Shown: positions 33,879 to 43,108 of the stretch, in pieces
How the letters are laid out: the number at the start of each line of letters is the position of its first letter
How positions within the stretch are numbered: the first letter of the stretch is position 1
NCBI GenBank assembly: GCA_023421735.1
Contig: JAEZSP010000094.1
Span: 1-64,000, forward strand
Direction: 5' to 3'
DNA length: 64,000 nucleotides
Origin: Bacillota bacterium
GTDB taxonomy: Bacteria > Bacillota_A > Clostridia > Christensenellales > Aristaeellaceae
Translations under genes and position numbers: made by a program
Notes under the pieces: model-generated
The model's input: only the letters and a program-made list of their open reading frames with translations
Databases searched by the model: none
Told to the model about the DNA's origin: nothing

Positions 33879-36731
33879 ATGAACAATTTTAGCTTTGATG
33901 CATTTTTAAATCCTCCCAAATCGGCGCGACCGATGGTGCGTTGGTGGTGGCCCGGGTTGGATGTGGACCTGGACGAACTGAAGCGCGAAGCCTCGGATCT
34001 CGACGAGGGATATTTCGGCGGCGGCGAGATTCAGGCATTTTTGGACGGCATCCCGCCCGAAAGGAAGGCCGATCCCGCCGTACAGGCGCGTTTGAACCGC
34101 TATCGCACGCCGTTTTATTTCGATACGATTGCGGGATTGCTCGATGAATTTGAAAAGCGCGGCTTGACGCTCGATCTGACTGCCTGCTCAGGCTGGCCGA
34201 CCAACGGCGTGGACGTGCCGCTCGCACAGGGGCAAAAGCACCTCTATATGGCGAGCGTAACCGTGGAAGGCGGCGGCGCGCGCACCGTCGCACTCCCGAC
34301 GGTGGACGAGCTGCTCGCCTACCGCGCGGCCGAAAAGGCAAACGCGCCCAAACAGCCGCGCATGGGGCCTTTTGGCGGCGATGTGGATGACACGGAAACG
34401 CTGCGCAAAACGCTGAAATGCATCTGCGTCTCGGCGGCGCGGTGCGTGGGTGCGCCGGTGGACATCGTGATGACGCACGCGACCGGGCAAACGGGGCAGC
34501 TTGAAAAGCCCGTGGATCTTACAAATCATGTTTCGGACGGAACGCTTGACTACGATTTTCCGGCGGGCACATGGCAGGTATTCTGCTTTTTCGCCGGGCC
34601 AAACGGGAATACGTCCCACATGGCATCGCGCGAAGACGCGACCAAGCCCAACTACATTGTCGATCACTTCGGAAAAAACGTCATCGGACCGTACCTCGAC
34701 CGGCACATCGGCGACGGAAACTTCGACAGATATGCGGGCAAGACGCTGCGGGCGTTTTTCACCGACAGTTTTGAATTGTCGAGTCCATGGACGTGGACGG
34801 ACGACTTCCTGAGCGAGTTTGAGACGCGGCGCGGCTATGATTTGCGCCCCTATCTGCAGGCGACGAGCGTACCCGGCTGCGACAGCATGTTTGCGAAAAT
34901 GATGGGGATGAAGACCCCGCCGATGTACGACTTTGCGGACGGCGTGGGTGACCGGGTGCGCTACGATTACCAGCTGACCATCGCGGATCTGTTTGATGAT
35001 TACTTCCTCGAAGGATTAAAGGATTGGGGCGACAGGCACAACCTGAAGAGCCGCGTGCAATGTTACGGGCATTCGATGGACAATATCAAGGCCTTCGGAC
35101 GCACGCATATCCCGGAAACGGAGCAGTTGGCGGGCAACGGCACCATCGACTTTTTAAAACTCGTGGGTTCCGCAAGCATGCTCTACCAACTGCCGCTCGC
35201 GACCAGCGAGACGCTCGTGTGGATTCGGCACGATTATATGACGACGCCAACCAAGATGAAGGTCGCTGCGGACAAGCTGTTCGTCTCGGGCGTCAACCAG
35301 CTCATTTATCACGGCATGCCCTATCGCCATCCGGAGATGGCATTCCCCCACTTTTATCCCTTCCACGGCATGTTCGCCTCGTTCATCTGCCGCGACAACA
35401 CGCTTTGGCGCCAGTTCGGCGCGATGAACAGGCGCATCGCGCGCGGACAGTACCTGATGCAGGGTGGGCCGCTGATGGCAGACGTGGCTGTGTATGACCA
35501 GAAACTCGATTACGTATCCGGTACGGAGGCACTCGAGGAGCTGACGTCCGGGGTGCTGCCGGGCTTTGACCGCAACGGCACGCTCTCAGCCGGGCACGGC
35601 GATCCCAAGGATCCCACGCCGGAGCAGGCGCGCGGGAACACCGACTTCCGCCTCAGCCACGTTTTGATGCAGGCGGGGTACGACTATTTCCACCTCAACG
35701 AGGAGTGCCTGCTGCGCGCGGAGCTGATCGACGGCACGCTCGTATGCGGCGACGCGCGGTACAGGGCGCTGCTTCTCAACGACGAAAAGAAGATCGGCAT
35801 CGAGGCGGCGTACAAGCTGCGGGCTCTGATGGATGCAGGATTCCCGGTACTCTTTTTGGACAGCGTACCCGCGCGCGTACCGGGACTGCTCGATTATCGC
35901 AAGCGCGAGGAAGAACTCGCGCAGGTTTTCGGGAATGAAAGGGTCATTGCACAGGAGGCGGCACCGGATGCGCTCGCAGCGGCGGGCATAGGGCCGGGCA
36001 TTGTCTGCGAAGCGCGGGATCTGCAGCACACGAGGCGCGATCTCGACGGACGCACGCTTTGGTTCGTGCGCTCCACAAACCCCGCCGCACGCATATTGAC
36101 CCTCGCGCTCAACGGCGCGCACGGCGAACTGCGCGTACTGGGGACGCAGGACGGTGACATCATACGGCCCGCGCACCGCGCCGTGGGCGGCGCGATTGAG
36201 CTGGAATTGCCGTTCGTGCCATACGGCTCATGGTTCATCCTGACGGGCGACGACCTGCCCGCACCGACAGGGGACACCGAACTGCGGATGGCATTTTCCG
36301 CATGTGAGGAGGGCGCGGCGATCGTGCCCGACGGCGGATGGCGGATCGAGGCGGGGCAAACGGATCTCACGACCGATGTACTCGTCGATTGGGCGGATCA
36401 TCCGGCGCTCCGGGATTTCTCCGGCACGGCCGAATACACGGTGCGCTTTGACATCGTCGATCCGCGCGGGAAAAAGGCAATCGATTTGGGCATGGTGGGC
36501 GATGCGGCGGAGCTGACCCTCAACGGCGTGCGCGTCGGCGAGGCTGTGACGGTTCCCTATCACTTTGTGGTCACCGATCTATTGAAACAGGGCGAAAACG
36601 AAATGAAAGTGCGCGTCACGAATACGCTTCGAAACGGCACGCCGGGTGCGGGCGCGTTCCGGGGCATGGCGGGCGAAAAGGAGCGCGCCATGTCGGGGAT
36701 CCTTGGACCCGTGACGCTGAAAAGCATTTGA
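33879..36731 (+). CDS. GH106-like glycoside hydrolase
   Basis: This protein of 950 residues resembles family GH106 alpha-L-rhamnosidases and their relatives. The N-terminal RPMVRWWWPG, the barrel segments LTLDLTACSGWPTNG, FFTDSFELSSPWTWTD and the later RVQCYGHSMDN and IPETEQLAGN supply acidic residues expected in the active site. The last 130 residues (from about 815) form a beta-sandwich like the sugar-binding domain of GH2 enzymes (AEYTVRFDI, ELTLNGVRVG). No signal peptide is visible, so it should act on imported oligosaccharides. ATG 33879 follows GGAGGG. A sulfatase gene starts 2 nt after its stop, pointing to a sulfated, rhamnose-containing glycan; the exact linkage is inference. Confidence 0.82.
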   Translation: MNNFSFDAFLNPPKSARPMVRWWWPGLDVDLDELKREASDLDEGYFGGGEIQAFLDGIPPERKADPAVQARLNRYRTPFYFDTIAGLLDEFEKRGLTLDLTACSGWPTNGVDVPLAQGQKHLYMASVTVEGGGARTVALPTVDELLAYRAAEKANAPKQPRMGPFGGDVDDTETLRKTLKCICVSAARCVGAPVDIVMTHATGQTGQLEKPVDLTNHVSDGTLDYDFPAGTWQVFCFFAGPNGNTSHMASREDATKPNYIVDHFGKNVIGPYLDRHIGDGNFDRYAGKTLRAFFTDSFELSSPWTWTDDFLSEFETRRGYDLRPYLQATSVPGCDSMFAKMMGMKTPPMYDFADGVGDRVRYDYQLTIADLFDDYFLEGLKDWGDRHNLKSRVQCYGHSMDNIKAFGRTHIPETEQLAGNGTIDFLKLVGSASMLYQLPLATSETLVWIRHDYMTTPTKMKVAADKLFVSGVNQLIYHGMPYRHPEMAFPHFYPFHGMFASFICRDNTLWRQFGAMNRRIARGQYLMQGGPLMADVAVYDQKLDYVSGTEALEELTSGVLPGFDRNGTLSAGHGDPKDPTPEQARGNTDFRLSHVLMQAGYDYFHLNEECLLRAELIDGTLVCGDARYRALLLNDEKKIGIEAAYKLRALMDAGFPVLFLDSVPARVPGLLDYRKREEELAQVFGNERVIAQEAAPDALAAAGIGPGIVCEARDLQHTRRDLDGRTLWFVRSTNPAARILTLALNGAHGELRVLGTQDGDIIRPAHRAVGGAIELELPFVPYGSWFILTGDDLPAPTGDTELRMAFSACEEGAAIVPDGGWRIEAGQTDLTTDVLVDWADHPALRDFSGTAEYTVRFDIVDPRGKKAIDLGMVGDAAELTLNGVRVGEAVTVPYHFVVTDLLKQGENEMKVRVTNTLRNGTPGAGAFRGMAGEKERAMSGILGPVTLKSI

Positions 36732-36733
36732 CG

Positions 36734-38137
36734 ATGAAGAAACCGAACATTCTTTTCATTCTCTCCGATCAGCACCGATTTTGCGATCTGGGATATGCCG
36801 GGTGCGCCGTACAAACGCCGCACCTGGACGCACTGTCCCGCGCAGGTGCGCGCTTTGACCGGGCGTATGCCAACTGCCCGGTCTGCGTTCCTGCACGCGG
36901 CACGCTTTTGACGGGGCTGCATGCGCTTGCGCATGGCGCGGCGTCGAATGATTTACCCATTCGCTCGGATGTGACCTCCGTTGCGGACATATGCAATGAC
37001 GTGGGCTACAAAACCGCGTATATCGGCAAGTGGCATCTGGGAGGGGTGCCGCGCGACCAGTTCATCGACAAGAGCAGGCGGCTCGGGTTTCAATACTGGC
37101 GGGGCTGCAACTGCAACCACGACTATCTGAACGCATATTACGACGACGACGAGAACGTGCGCCATCCGATCGCGGGGTACGAACCGTTTACGCAGACGGA
37201 TCTCGCGCTGGAATTTCTGAAAAATCAAAAAGAGACGCCCTGGGCGCTGTTCCTTTGCTTTGGCACGCCGCATGACCCGTACTTTCGGCTCCCGGAAGGG
37301 GAGCAGGAGGCGCTGGAAGGCGCGCCGCTGCGAGAAAACGCCATGCCATGGGCGGAGGGCGACTTTGTCCCCGGCGCAGGGCACCGCGCGCACGGTTCCC
37401 TGCCGCACGGCGGCTACCGATTTGAGGACTTGCCGCGCATGCAGGCCGGATATCAAAGGCACATCGAGCACATCGACGCGTGCATTGGGCGGGCGCTGGC
37501 CTACCTGGAAGACAGCGGACAGGCGGACGACACCATCGTCGTCTATACCAGCGACCACGGCGACATGCTGGGCAGCCATGGACTTACGAACAAGCAATGG
37601 TATTACGAGGAGAGCGCGCACATCCCGCTCGTGGTGCGCTGGCCCGGCCACATTGCCCCGGGAACCCGGGAACAGATTATCACACTCGTCGACCTCGCGC
37701 CGTCCCTTTTGGGGCTGTTGGGACTGCGCTTCCCGGAAAAGGTGGATGGATGCGATTTGAGCGCATGCCTGCTTCACAGGGATGGGCGCGGTGCGGAAGA
37801 CGCCTATTTATACAGCATCATTCCCTGCCATCAGGCGTGGCGGCGGGAAATCGGTTCCTGGCGCGCCATCGTGCGGGGCGATTTTAAGTACGCGGCCAAC
37901 GAGGACGGCACGCCGCTCGCGCTGTATGACTTAAAGAATGATCCCCTGGAACAGAAAAACCTGATGGACACGGGGATTCCGGGCGGACTCAGGGAATCGC
38001 TTCGTGCGCACGCGGAATGCTTCGACGGCTTTCAACCGTGGGAGCAACTTACGATCGCGCATGGTCTGCGGGAAAAATGGAACGAGAGCCAAATCCAGTT
38101 TGGCTATCCGCCGATTGCGGAAAACAAGCCGCATTAA
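36734..38137 (+). CDS. Formylglycine-dependent sulfatase
   Basis: This type I sulfatase of 467 residues hydrolyses sulfate esters on sugars. NILFILSDQHR at the start gives the metal-binding Asp, and C51 in CVPARG is the cysteine of the CxPxR motif that is converted to formylglycine. GKWHLGG and the late SDHGDMLGSHG supply further active-site residues. No signal peptide is seen, so it works in the cytoplasm with the GH106-like enzyme upstream. A maturase (anSME) is needed and was not identified in this window. ATG 36734 was chosen, although a TTG at 36728 overlaps the previous stop. Confidence 0.9.
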   Translation: MKKPNILFILSDQHRFCDLGYAGCAVQTPHLDALSRAGARFDRAYANCPVCVPARGTLLTGLHALAHGAASNDLPIRSDVTSVADICNDVGYKTAYIGKWHLGGVPRDQFIDKSRRLGFQYWRGCNCNHDYLNAYYDDDENVRHPIAGYEPFTQTDLALEFLKNQKETPWALFLCFGTPHDPYFRLPEGEQEALEGAPLRENAMPWAEGDFVPGAGHRAHGSLPHGGYRFEDLPRMQAGYQRHIEHIDACIGRALAYLEDSGQADDTIVVYTSDHGDMLGSHGLTNKQWYYEESAHIPLVVRWPGHIAPGTREQIITLVDLAPSLLGLLGLRFPEKVDGCDLSACLLHRDGRGAEDAYLYSIIPCHQAWRREIGSWRAIVRGDFKYAANEDGTPLALYDLKNDPLEQKNLMDTGIPGGLRESLRAHAECFDGFQPWEQLTIAHGLREKWNESQIQFGYPPIAENKPH

Positions 38138-38148
38138 TCCGGCAGAAC

Positions 38149-38182
38149 GCGGCGTGCCCGGTTGGGTGCGCCGCACTTTTTG
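38149..38182 (+). terminator. Terminator after sulfatase gene
   Basis: Arms 38149-38159 and 38164-38174 pair over 11 bp (two G-U pairs) and are followed by ACTTTTTG. Confidence 0.75.
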
Positions 38183-38230
38183 TCCCCTTGTTTCCGCGCA
38201 TCCATCCTTCATAAAAAATGATACAAACGG

Positions 38231-38259
38231 TTGACAAAGCGCACACTTTGTGTTAAGAT
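38231..38259 (+). promoter_or_regulatory. Promoter of the rhamnosidase operon
   Basis: TTGACA (38231-38236), a 17-bp spacer and TAAGAT (38254-38259). The start would be near 38266, giving a leader of about 205 nt that carries three operator-like palindromes. Confidence 0.7.
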
Positions 38260-38273
38260 TATTTCATCAGATA

Positions 38274-38287
38274 CTTAAACGTTTTAG
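38274..38287. promoter_or_regulatory. LacI-type operator 1
   Basis: CTTAAACGTTTTAG is one change from a perfect palindrome with the AACGTT centre typical of LacI/GalR-family operators. It lies just after the predicted transcription start, where a bound repressor would block initiation. Confidence 0.7.
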
Positions 38288-38376
38288 TTGTTGCTTGGGC
38301 TTTCCCGGCCAACGGCCTCCCGTCACAAAGGAATTGAGATCCTGCGCGATGCGAAGCCGCCTCCTTTTGCCGGATA

Positions 38377-38390
38377 CTTAAACGTTTAAG
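38377..38390. promoter_or_regulatory. LacI-type operator 2
   Basis: CTTAAACGTTTAAG is a perfect 14-bp palindrome. Its centre is 103 bp downstream of operator 1. Confidence 0.75.
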
Positions 38391-38446
38391 CTTGCAGGAA
38401 TATCGCAGTTCGCCCCGCAATAGGATAGAATGATTCGACGCAATAA

Positions 38447-38460
38447 CTAAAACGTTTAAG
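38447..38460. promoter_or_regulatory. LacI-type operator 3
   Basis: CTAAAACGTTTAAG has one change from operator 2, and its centre is 70 bp further on. It overlaps the ribosome binding site AAGGAG of the rhamnosidase gene. Three operators suggest looping or a road-block by a tetrameric repressor. No LacI-family gene is in the window. Confidence 0.72.
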
Positions 38461-38470
38461 GAGAATGCAT

Positions 38471-40999
38471 ATGTTTCATCTGATCAACGTTTCAATCGAC
38501 CACGGGAGACTTGGAGAAGGTGCGCGCATGCGACTGACCGAGCGGCGCGATCCCCTGTTTTCTTGGGGTGCCAGTTGTGCGCGTGGCGACGCGCGGCAGA
38601 GTGCGTGCCGGCTCGTCGTGGACGGGCTGTGGGACAGCGGCTGGAGCGAGACGGAGCAGCAGGAAATTCGGTATGCGGGCGATCCCCTGCCGGAAGGGAA
38701 GCGAATCGCGTTTTCGCTCTCCATCAGGGACGATGCCGGGGAAGAGTCCGCAGTCTACCGCGATTCTTTCTTTTACGCGGGGATCGACTGGAAGGCGCCG
38801 TGGATCGGCATGCAGGCGGATCGGTCCGAGGCCGTGCGACTCTTCTCCCGCCATTTTTCGATCGACAAACCGCTTGCGGATGCATGCCTGTACGCCTGCG
38901 GCATCGGTTATTCCAGTTGGCAGTTAAACGGCGTGCCGGTGGACGATGCGGCGCTCGATCCGGCGTTTACGGAGTGGAAAAAGACCTGTCAATATGTGAT
39001 GTTTCCGGAAATCGCCTCGCTTTTGAAGCCCGGCACGAACGAATTGCGCGCGACGATCGGCGCGGGATGGAGACACAATCCCAAGGCGCTGCCGAGCGCA
39101 AAGCCGGACGAGTTGCCCTACGAGTTTTGCGGGCCGAAGATGCTGACCGCGATGCTCAAGCTGGTGTACGAGGACGGCTCGGTGGCGTGGGTGCATTCGG
39201 ACGCGGAATGGAAAATCGGCGAAGGGCCGCTCGTCTCGGCATCGATCTTCGACGGCGTTGTCTATAACGCCGGGAAGGAGATGACATTCGCGCAGAATGC
39301 GGACATCGTGGAGGGGCCAGGCGGCCTTCTGCGGCCCATGCTCATCCCGCCGGTACGCGCATTTGCCGCGCGCGCGCCCATTGCGGTCTGGAAAAAGGGC
39401 GAAGGGCTGATCTTGGACTTCGGGCAGAATCTTGCGGGGGTTTTGCGGATTGCGCTGCCGGACGGACTCCGGGCAGGGCAGAAAATCATCCTCACCCATT
39501 CCGAAGAGCTGGACGAGGACGGCGATCTTTACACGCTGACATTGCGCGCGGCAGAGGCAAAGGACACCTACATTGCCGCGGGAGACGCGCGCGACCGGGC
39601 CGTATGGCAGCCGGAAATGACGTATCACGGCTTCCGTTATGCGAAAATCGAGGGACTGGGCGCCGACTTTGACGCCGCGCAGAGCGTGAAGGCAGTCGAA
39701 CTGCGCACCGATCTCGAAACGCGCTCCCATTTCCGGTGCGGGAATGCGCTGGTCACAAAAATCCACGAGATATGCGTCGAAACCGAACGCGGCAACATGC
39801 ATTCGATCCTCACAGACTGCCCGCAGCGCAACGAGCGCATGGGCTGGATGAACGACGCAACCGTGCGCTTTGAGGAAACGCCCTACAACTTTGACATCGG
39901 GCGGATGTTCCCGAAAATCATCCGCGACATCATCGACGAGCAGGGCGAAGACGGCGGGATCACCTGCACCGCGCCCTTTGCCTACGGAAGCCGCCCCGCC
40001 GATCCGGTTTGTTCCTCCTTCCTGGTCGCGGGCCTTGAAGCCGCGCTCCATGCGGGCGACATCGATATCGTGCGGGAGGCATACGAAAAGTTTGCGGCGT
40101 GGGAAGACTGCCTGCTCGCGAACAGCAACGACTTTATCGTCAAGTACAGCTATTACGGCGATTGGGCGGGCCCCCTGTATGCCTGCGAATACGTGGACAA
40201 AAACAATCCCGGCGCGCGCTCGGTCGTTACGCCCGGCGTCTTCATGTCAAGCGGCTATTCGTACCTGAACTGCATGCTGCTCGCACGCTTTGCCGGATGG
40301 CTTGGCAAGGCGGACGACGCGGCGCATTACGCTCTGACCGCCGAACGGATCAAACATGCGATCCGTGAAAAGTGGTACGACGAGAAGACGGGCGTGATGG
40401 CGACCGGATCACAGGCATGTCAGGCTTTCGCGCTCTGCATCGGACTGATTCCCCAGGGCGATACCAGAAAGGCCGCGAAGGTTTTGCATGACGACCTCGC
40501 GGCGCGTGCGTATCAGTTCACGACCGGAAATTTGTGCTCCCGCTACATGATGGATGTGCTCGCGGAACACGGATACCTGGAAGATGCGTGGCGGCTATTG
40601 ACCAAGGAGACCTATCCGTCCCTGGGATACATGATTGAGCAGGAAGCGACCACCGTATGGGAGCGCTTTGAGCTGATGAAGAATCCAAACATGAACTCGC
40701 ACAACCATCCGATGTACGCCGCCGTCGATTTCTTCCTGTATGCGTACATTGCGGGCGTGAAGCCGGTCGAACCGGGTTGGACGCGGTTTACGGTTGAGCC
40801 ATACTTGCCGGACGGACTTTTGTCCGCACAGGCGGTGATCGACACGCCGAAGGGCGAAATCAACGTGCGCTGGATGCGGCGCTATGGCGCGCGGCATCTG
40901 CACGTGACGGTGCCATTCGGGACGACTGCGCAGATCCGCTTTGGCAATCAGACCTACGAAATGGGAAGCGGCTTTTACGCCTTCTCCGACCCGGAATAA
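38471..40999 (+). CDS. GH78 alpha-L-rhamnosidase
   Basis: This 842-residue enzyme removes terminal alpha-L-rhamnose. The N-terminal beta domains (fibronectin-like, then LFSRHFSIDKPLADA and GIGYSSWQLNG) lead to the (alpha/alpha)6 barrel. The GH78 signature appears as DCPQRNERMGWMND, where the usual second acidic residue (DCPQRDER) is Asn. The late EATTVWERFE gives the conserved Glu, and a C-terminal beta domain follows (GWTRFTVEPYL). There is no signal peptide, so it acts inside the cell. ATG 38471 was preferred to ATG 38465 because AAGGAG (38458-38463) is then 7 nt away. It is first in an operon with a binding protein, a URO-D-like protein and an RpiB-like isomerase. Confidence 0.92.
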   Translation: MFHLINVSIDHGRLGEGARMRLTERRDPLFSWGASCARGDARQSACRLVVDGLWDSGWSETEQQEIRYAGDPLPEGKRIAFSLSIRDDAGEESAVYRDSFFYAGIDWKAPWIGMQADRSEAVRLFSRHFSIDKPLADACLYACGIGYSSWQLNGVPVDDAALDPAFTEWKKTCQYVMFPEIASLLKPGTNELRATIGAGWRHNPKALPSAKPDELPYEFCGPKMLTAMLKLVYEDGSVAWVHSDAEWKIGEGPLVSASIFDGVVYNAGKEMTFAQNADIVEGPGGLLRPMLIPPVRAFAARAPIAVWKKGEGLILDFGQNLAGVLRIALPDGLRAGQKIILTHSEELDEDGDLYTLTLRAAEAKDTYIAAGDARDRAVWQPEMTYHGFRYAKIEGLGADFDAAQSVKAVELRTDLETRSHFRCGNALVTKIHEICVETERGNMHSILTDCPQRNERMGWMNDATVRFEETPYNFDIGRMFPKIIRDIIDEQGEDGGITCTAPFAYGSRPADPVCSSFLVAGLEAALHAGDIDIVREAYEKFAAWEDCLLANSNDFIVKYSYYGDWAGPLYACEYVDKNNPGARSVVTPGVFMSSGYSYLNCMLLARFAGWLGKADDAAHYALTAERIKHAIREKWYDEKTGVMATGSQACQAFALCIGLIPQGDTRKAAKVLHDDLAARAYQFTTGNLCSRYMMDVLAEHGYLEDAWRLLTKETYPSLGYMIEQEATTVWERFELMKNPNMNSHNHPMYAAVDFFLYAYIAGVKPVEPGWTRFTVEPYLPDGLLSAQAVIDTPKGEINVRWMRRYGARHLHVTVPFGTTAQIRFGNQTYEMGSGFYAFSDPE

Positions 41000-41040
41000 A
41001 CGAAATGGGCGTGCGCCCATTCAAAATAAAGGAGGCAACT

Positions 41041-43050
41041 ATGAAGAAGCATCTGTCGGTACTGATCGTCCTCGCCCTTGCCCTGACGTCGCTGGTCGGC
41101 GCGTCGGCCCTTGCGGAAGGGACAGCCTATGCGCAGGCGCCGATGCTCGACGCGCGCGTCACGTCCGGCGAACTTCCGCCCGTTGCGGAGCGACTGCCGG
41201 AAAATCCGAAGCTCGTCAACGAAAGCTCTCCCGAGGCGCTTGATTACGAAATCGGCAATTACGGCGGCACCATCCGATTCGTGACCAACACGGTCAACTG
41301 GGACCCCGATCTGTTCATCGCGACGACCGAGAACATCCTGAACATGGTCGATTCCAACTCCGACGAGATCACCCCGAACCTCGTGGAATCCTATTCGGTC
41401 AACGACGACTATACGGAATTCACATTCACCCTCAGAAACGGCCTCAAATGGTCGGACGGCACCCCCGTAACCATGGAGGATTTCCGGTTCACGATTGAGA
41501 ACTTCATCTTCAACGAGGAGTTGACCCCGACCGTACCCGCCATGTTCCGCGACGGCGGTGCGACGACGGGTGCGCCCATGACATATGAATTCGTGGACGA
41601 CAAGACCTTCAAGATCAAGTTTGGCGAAAGCTACGGCGGATTCCTCGTCTACATGTCCATCAAGGGCTGGACGGGCTACTCACAGATTCTCAAGCCCGCG
41701 GCGCTTCTCAAGCAATTCCACAAGGACTATGCAGTGGAATGCCACGGCTCGCTCGACGCCTACTACGAATTCATCAAGCCCTTTGCGGCGATCCTGGGCT
41801 ACGATGATCCGACCGCCGATCAGGTATGGACGTACGTATTCAACCAGATCGACATGACCAACTGGGAAAACACCAACCCCAACGCGGCGCTCACCAGCGT
41901 GTACTTTGCGGGGCTGATCGACCAGGACTTCCCCGTACTCTACCCCTACATGATGGAATCCGCCGAAAACGGCGTCTTCACGTTCGTGCGCAACCCGTAC
42001 TACCACAAGGTTGACGCGGCGGGCCAGCAGCTTCCCTATGTCGATTACCTGACATCGACGCAGGTTGAGAGCCAGGATCTGATCCAGATGAGCATCATCG
42101 CGGGCGATGTGGACTGGGTGCGCATGACCGCGACCATCGACAATCTCGCGCTCTACCGCGAGAACGAGGCGACCGGCGGCTATACCACCTACATCAGAAA
42201 GCAGCACGTCACCCCAACGGACGTCGCCATCAACATCAACTATGGCCTGAACGGCGACGGCACCATCAAGGACGACAATGAGAGCCAGGCATGGCAGGAA
42301 GTCGCGACGGACATCCGCTTCCGCGAGGCGCTCGCCTACGCCATCGACTCCGAGGAGATCATCGACGCGGTGTACTACGGCTTTGCGGACGTGAACACCA
42401 CCTACTTCAACGCGACCTACGACCCCGACTACGCAAATCAGCTGCTCGATGAGATGGGCATGAAGGACATCGACGCAGACGGCTATCGCGAGACGCCCTC
42501 CGGCAAGACGCTTCAGTGGATGATCTGGAACTACGACGAGGCGAGCGACATCATCCCGGTGTCCGAGCTCTACGTCCAATTCTGGAGCGAGATCGGCCTC
42601 AAGTGCAGCGTCAATACAACCGACAACACACTCCTGAACGCCAAGCAGAACGCGAATGAAATTCCGATGCGCTGTTTGTGGGTGCACGAAGGTCAGCTCT
42701 GGCACTACGGCGACTGGATTCTCAACTGCTGGGCGCCGCTCTATACCAACTGGTACAATGCGGGCGGGCTGCGCGAAAGCGTCGATCAGTTGACCCCCAC
42801 GGACGACGTGATCGCATTTTACAAGATGTACGACACGGAGTTCACCGTTTCGCCGGAAGAGGCGGTCAACGTGGTCGTGCCTGAACTGCGCAAGATGAAC
42901 GCCGAAAACTACTACTTCCTCATCCCGATCACGAACGTCTCCCAGTGCCTGATTGCCAACGCGGACTTGGGGAACATTCCGAACGACTCGGTGAACGCCT
43001 GCGCAATCGGCTTTGTCGTTGAGCAGCTGTTCTACCGCACGGCGCAATAG
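41041..43050 (+). CDS. Family 5 ABC solute-binding protein
   Basis: This exported binding protein of 669 residues belongs to the peptide/nickel/oligosaccharide (SBP_bac_5) family. A signal peptide (KKHLSVLIVLALALTSLVG) ends at ASALAEG; no lipobox cysteine is seen. Mature features are FTLRNGLKWSDGTPVT and FREALAYAIDSEEI. The start of the mature protein (YAQAPMLDARVTSG) is nearly identical to that of the minus-strand binding protein at 55 kb (YTQAPMLDALVASG), so they are paralogues. No permease or ATPase accompanies it, so it may share the transporter at 50.8-55.0 kb. Its place after the rhamnosidase suggests uptake of a rhamnose-containing oligosaccharide. GGAGG precedes the ATG. Confidence 0.9.
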   Translation: MKKHLSVLIVLALALTSLVGASALAEGTAYAQAPMLDARVTSGELPPVAERLPENPKLVNESSPEALDYEIGNYGGTIRFVTNTVNWDPDLFIATTENILNMVDSNSDEITPNLVESYSVNDDYTEFTFTLRNGLKWSDGTPVTMEDFRFTIENFIFNEELTPTVPAMFRDGGATTGAPMTYEFVDDKTFKIKFGESYGGFLVYMSIKGWTGYSQILKPAALLKQFHKDYAVECHGSLDAYYEFIKPFAAILGYDDPTADQVWTYVFNQIDMTNWENTNPNAALTSVYFAGLIDQDFPVLYPYMMESAENGVFTFVRNPYYHKVDAAGQQLPYVDYLTSTQVESQDLIQMSIIAGDVDWVRMTATIDNLALYRENEATGGYTTYIRKQHVTPTDVAININYGLNGDGTIKDDNESQAWQEVATDIRFREALAYAIDSEEIIDAVYYGFADVNTTYFNATYDPDYANQLLDEMGMKDIDADGYRETPSGKTLQWMIWNYDEASDIIPVSELYVQFWSEIGLKCSVNTTDNTLLNAKQNANEIPMRCLWVHEGQLWHYGDWILNCWAPLYTNWYNAGGLRESVDQLTPTDDVIAFYKMYDTEFTVSPEEAVNVVVPELRKMNAENYYFLIPITNVSQCLIANADLGNIPNDSVNACAIGFVVEQLFYRTAQ

Positions 43051-43108
43051 CGCATCAAACGGGGAATTCGCCCCACAGGGGACGGATTCCCCCTCTTGCG
43101 AGGGTATC

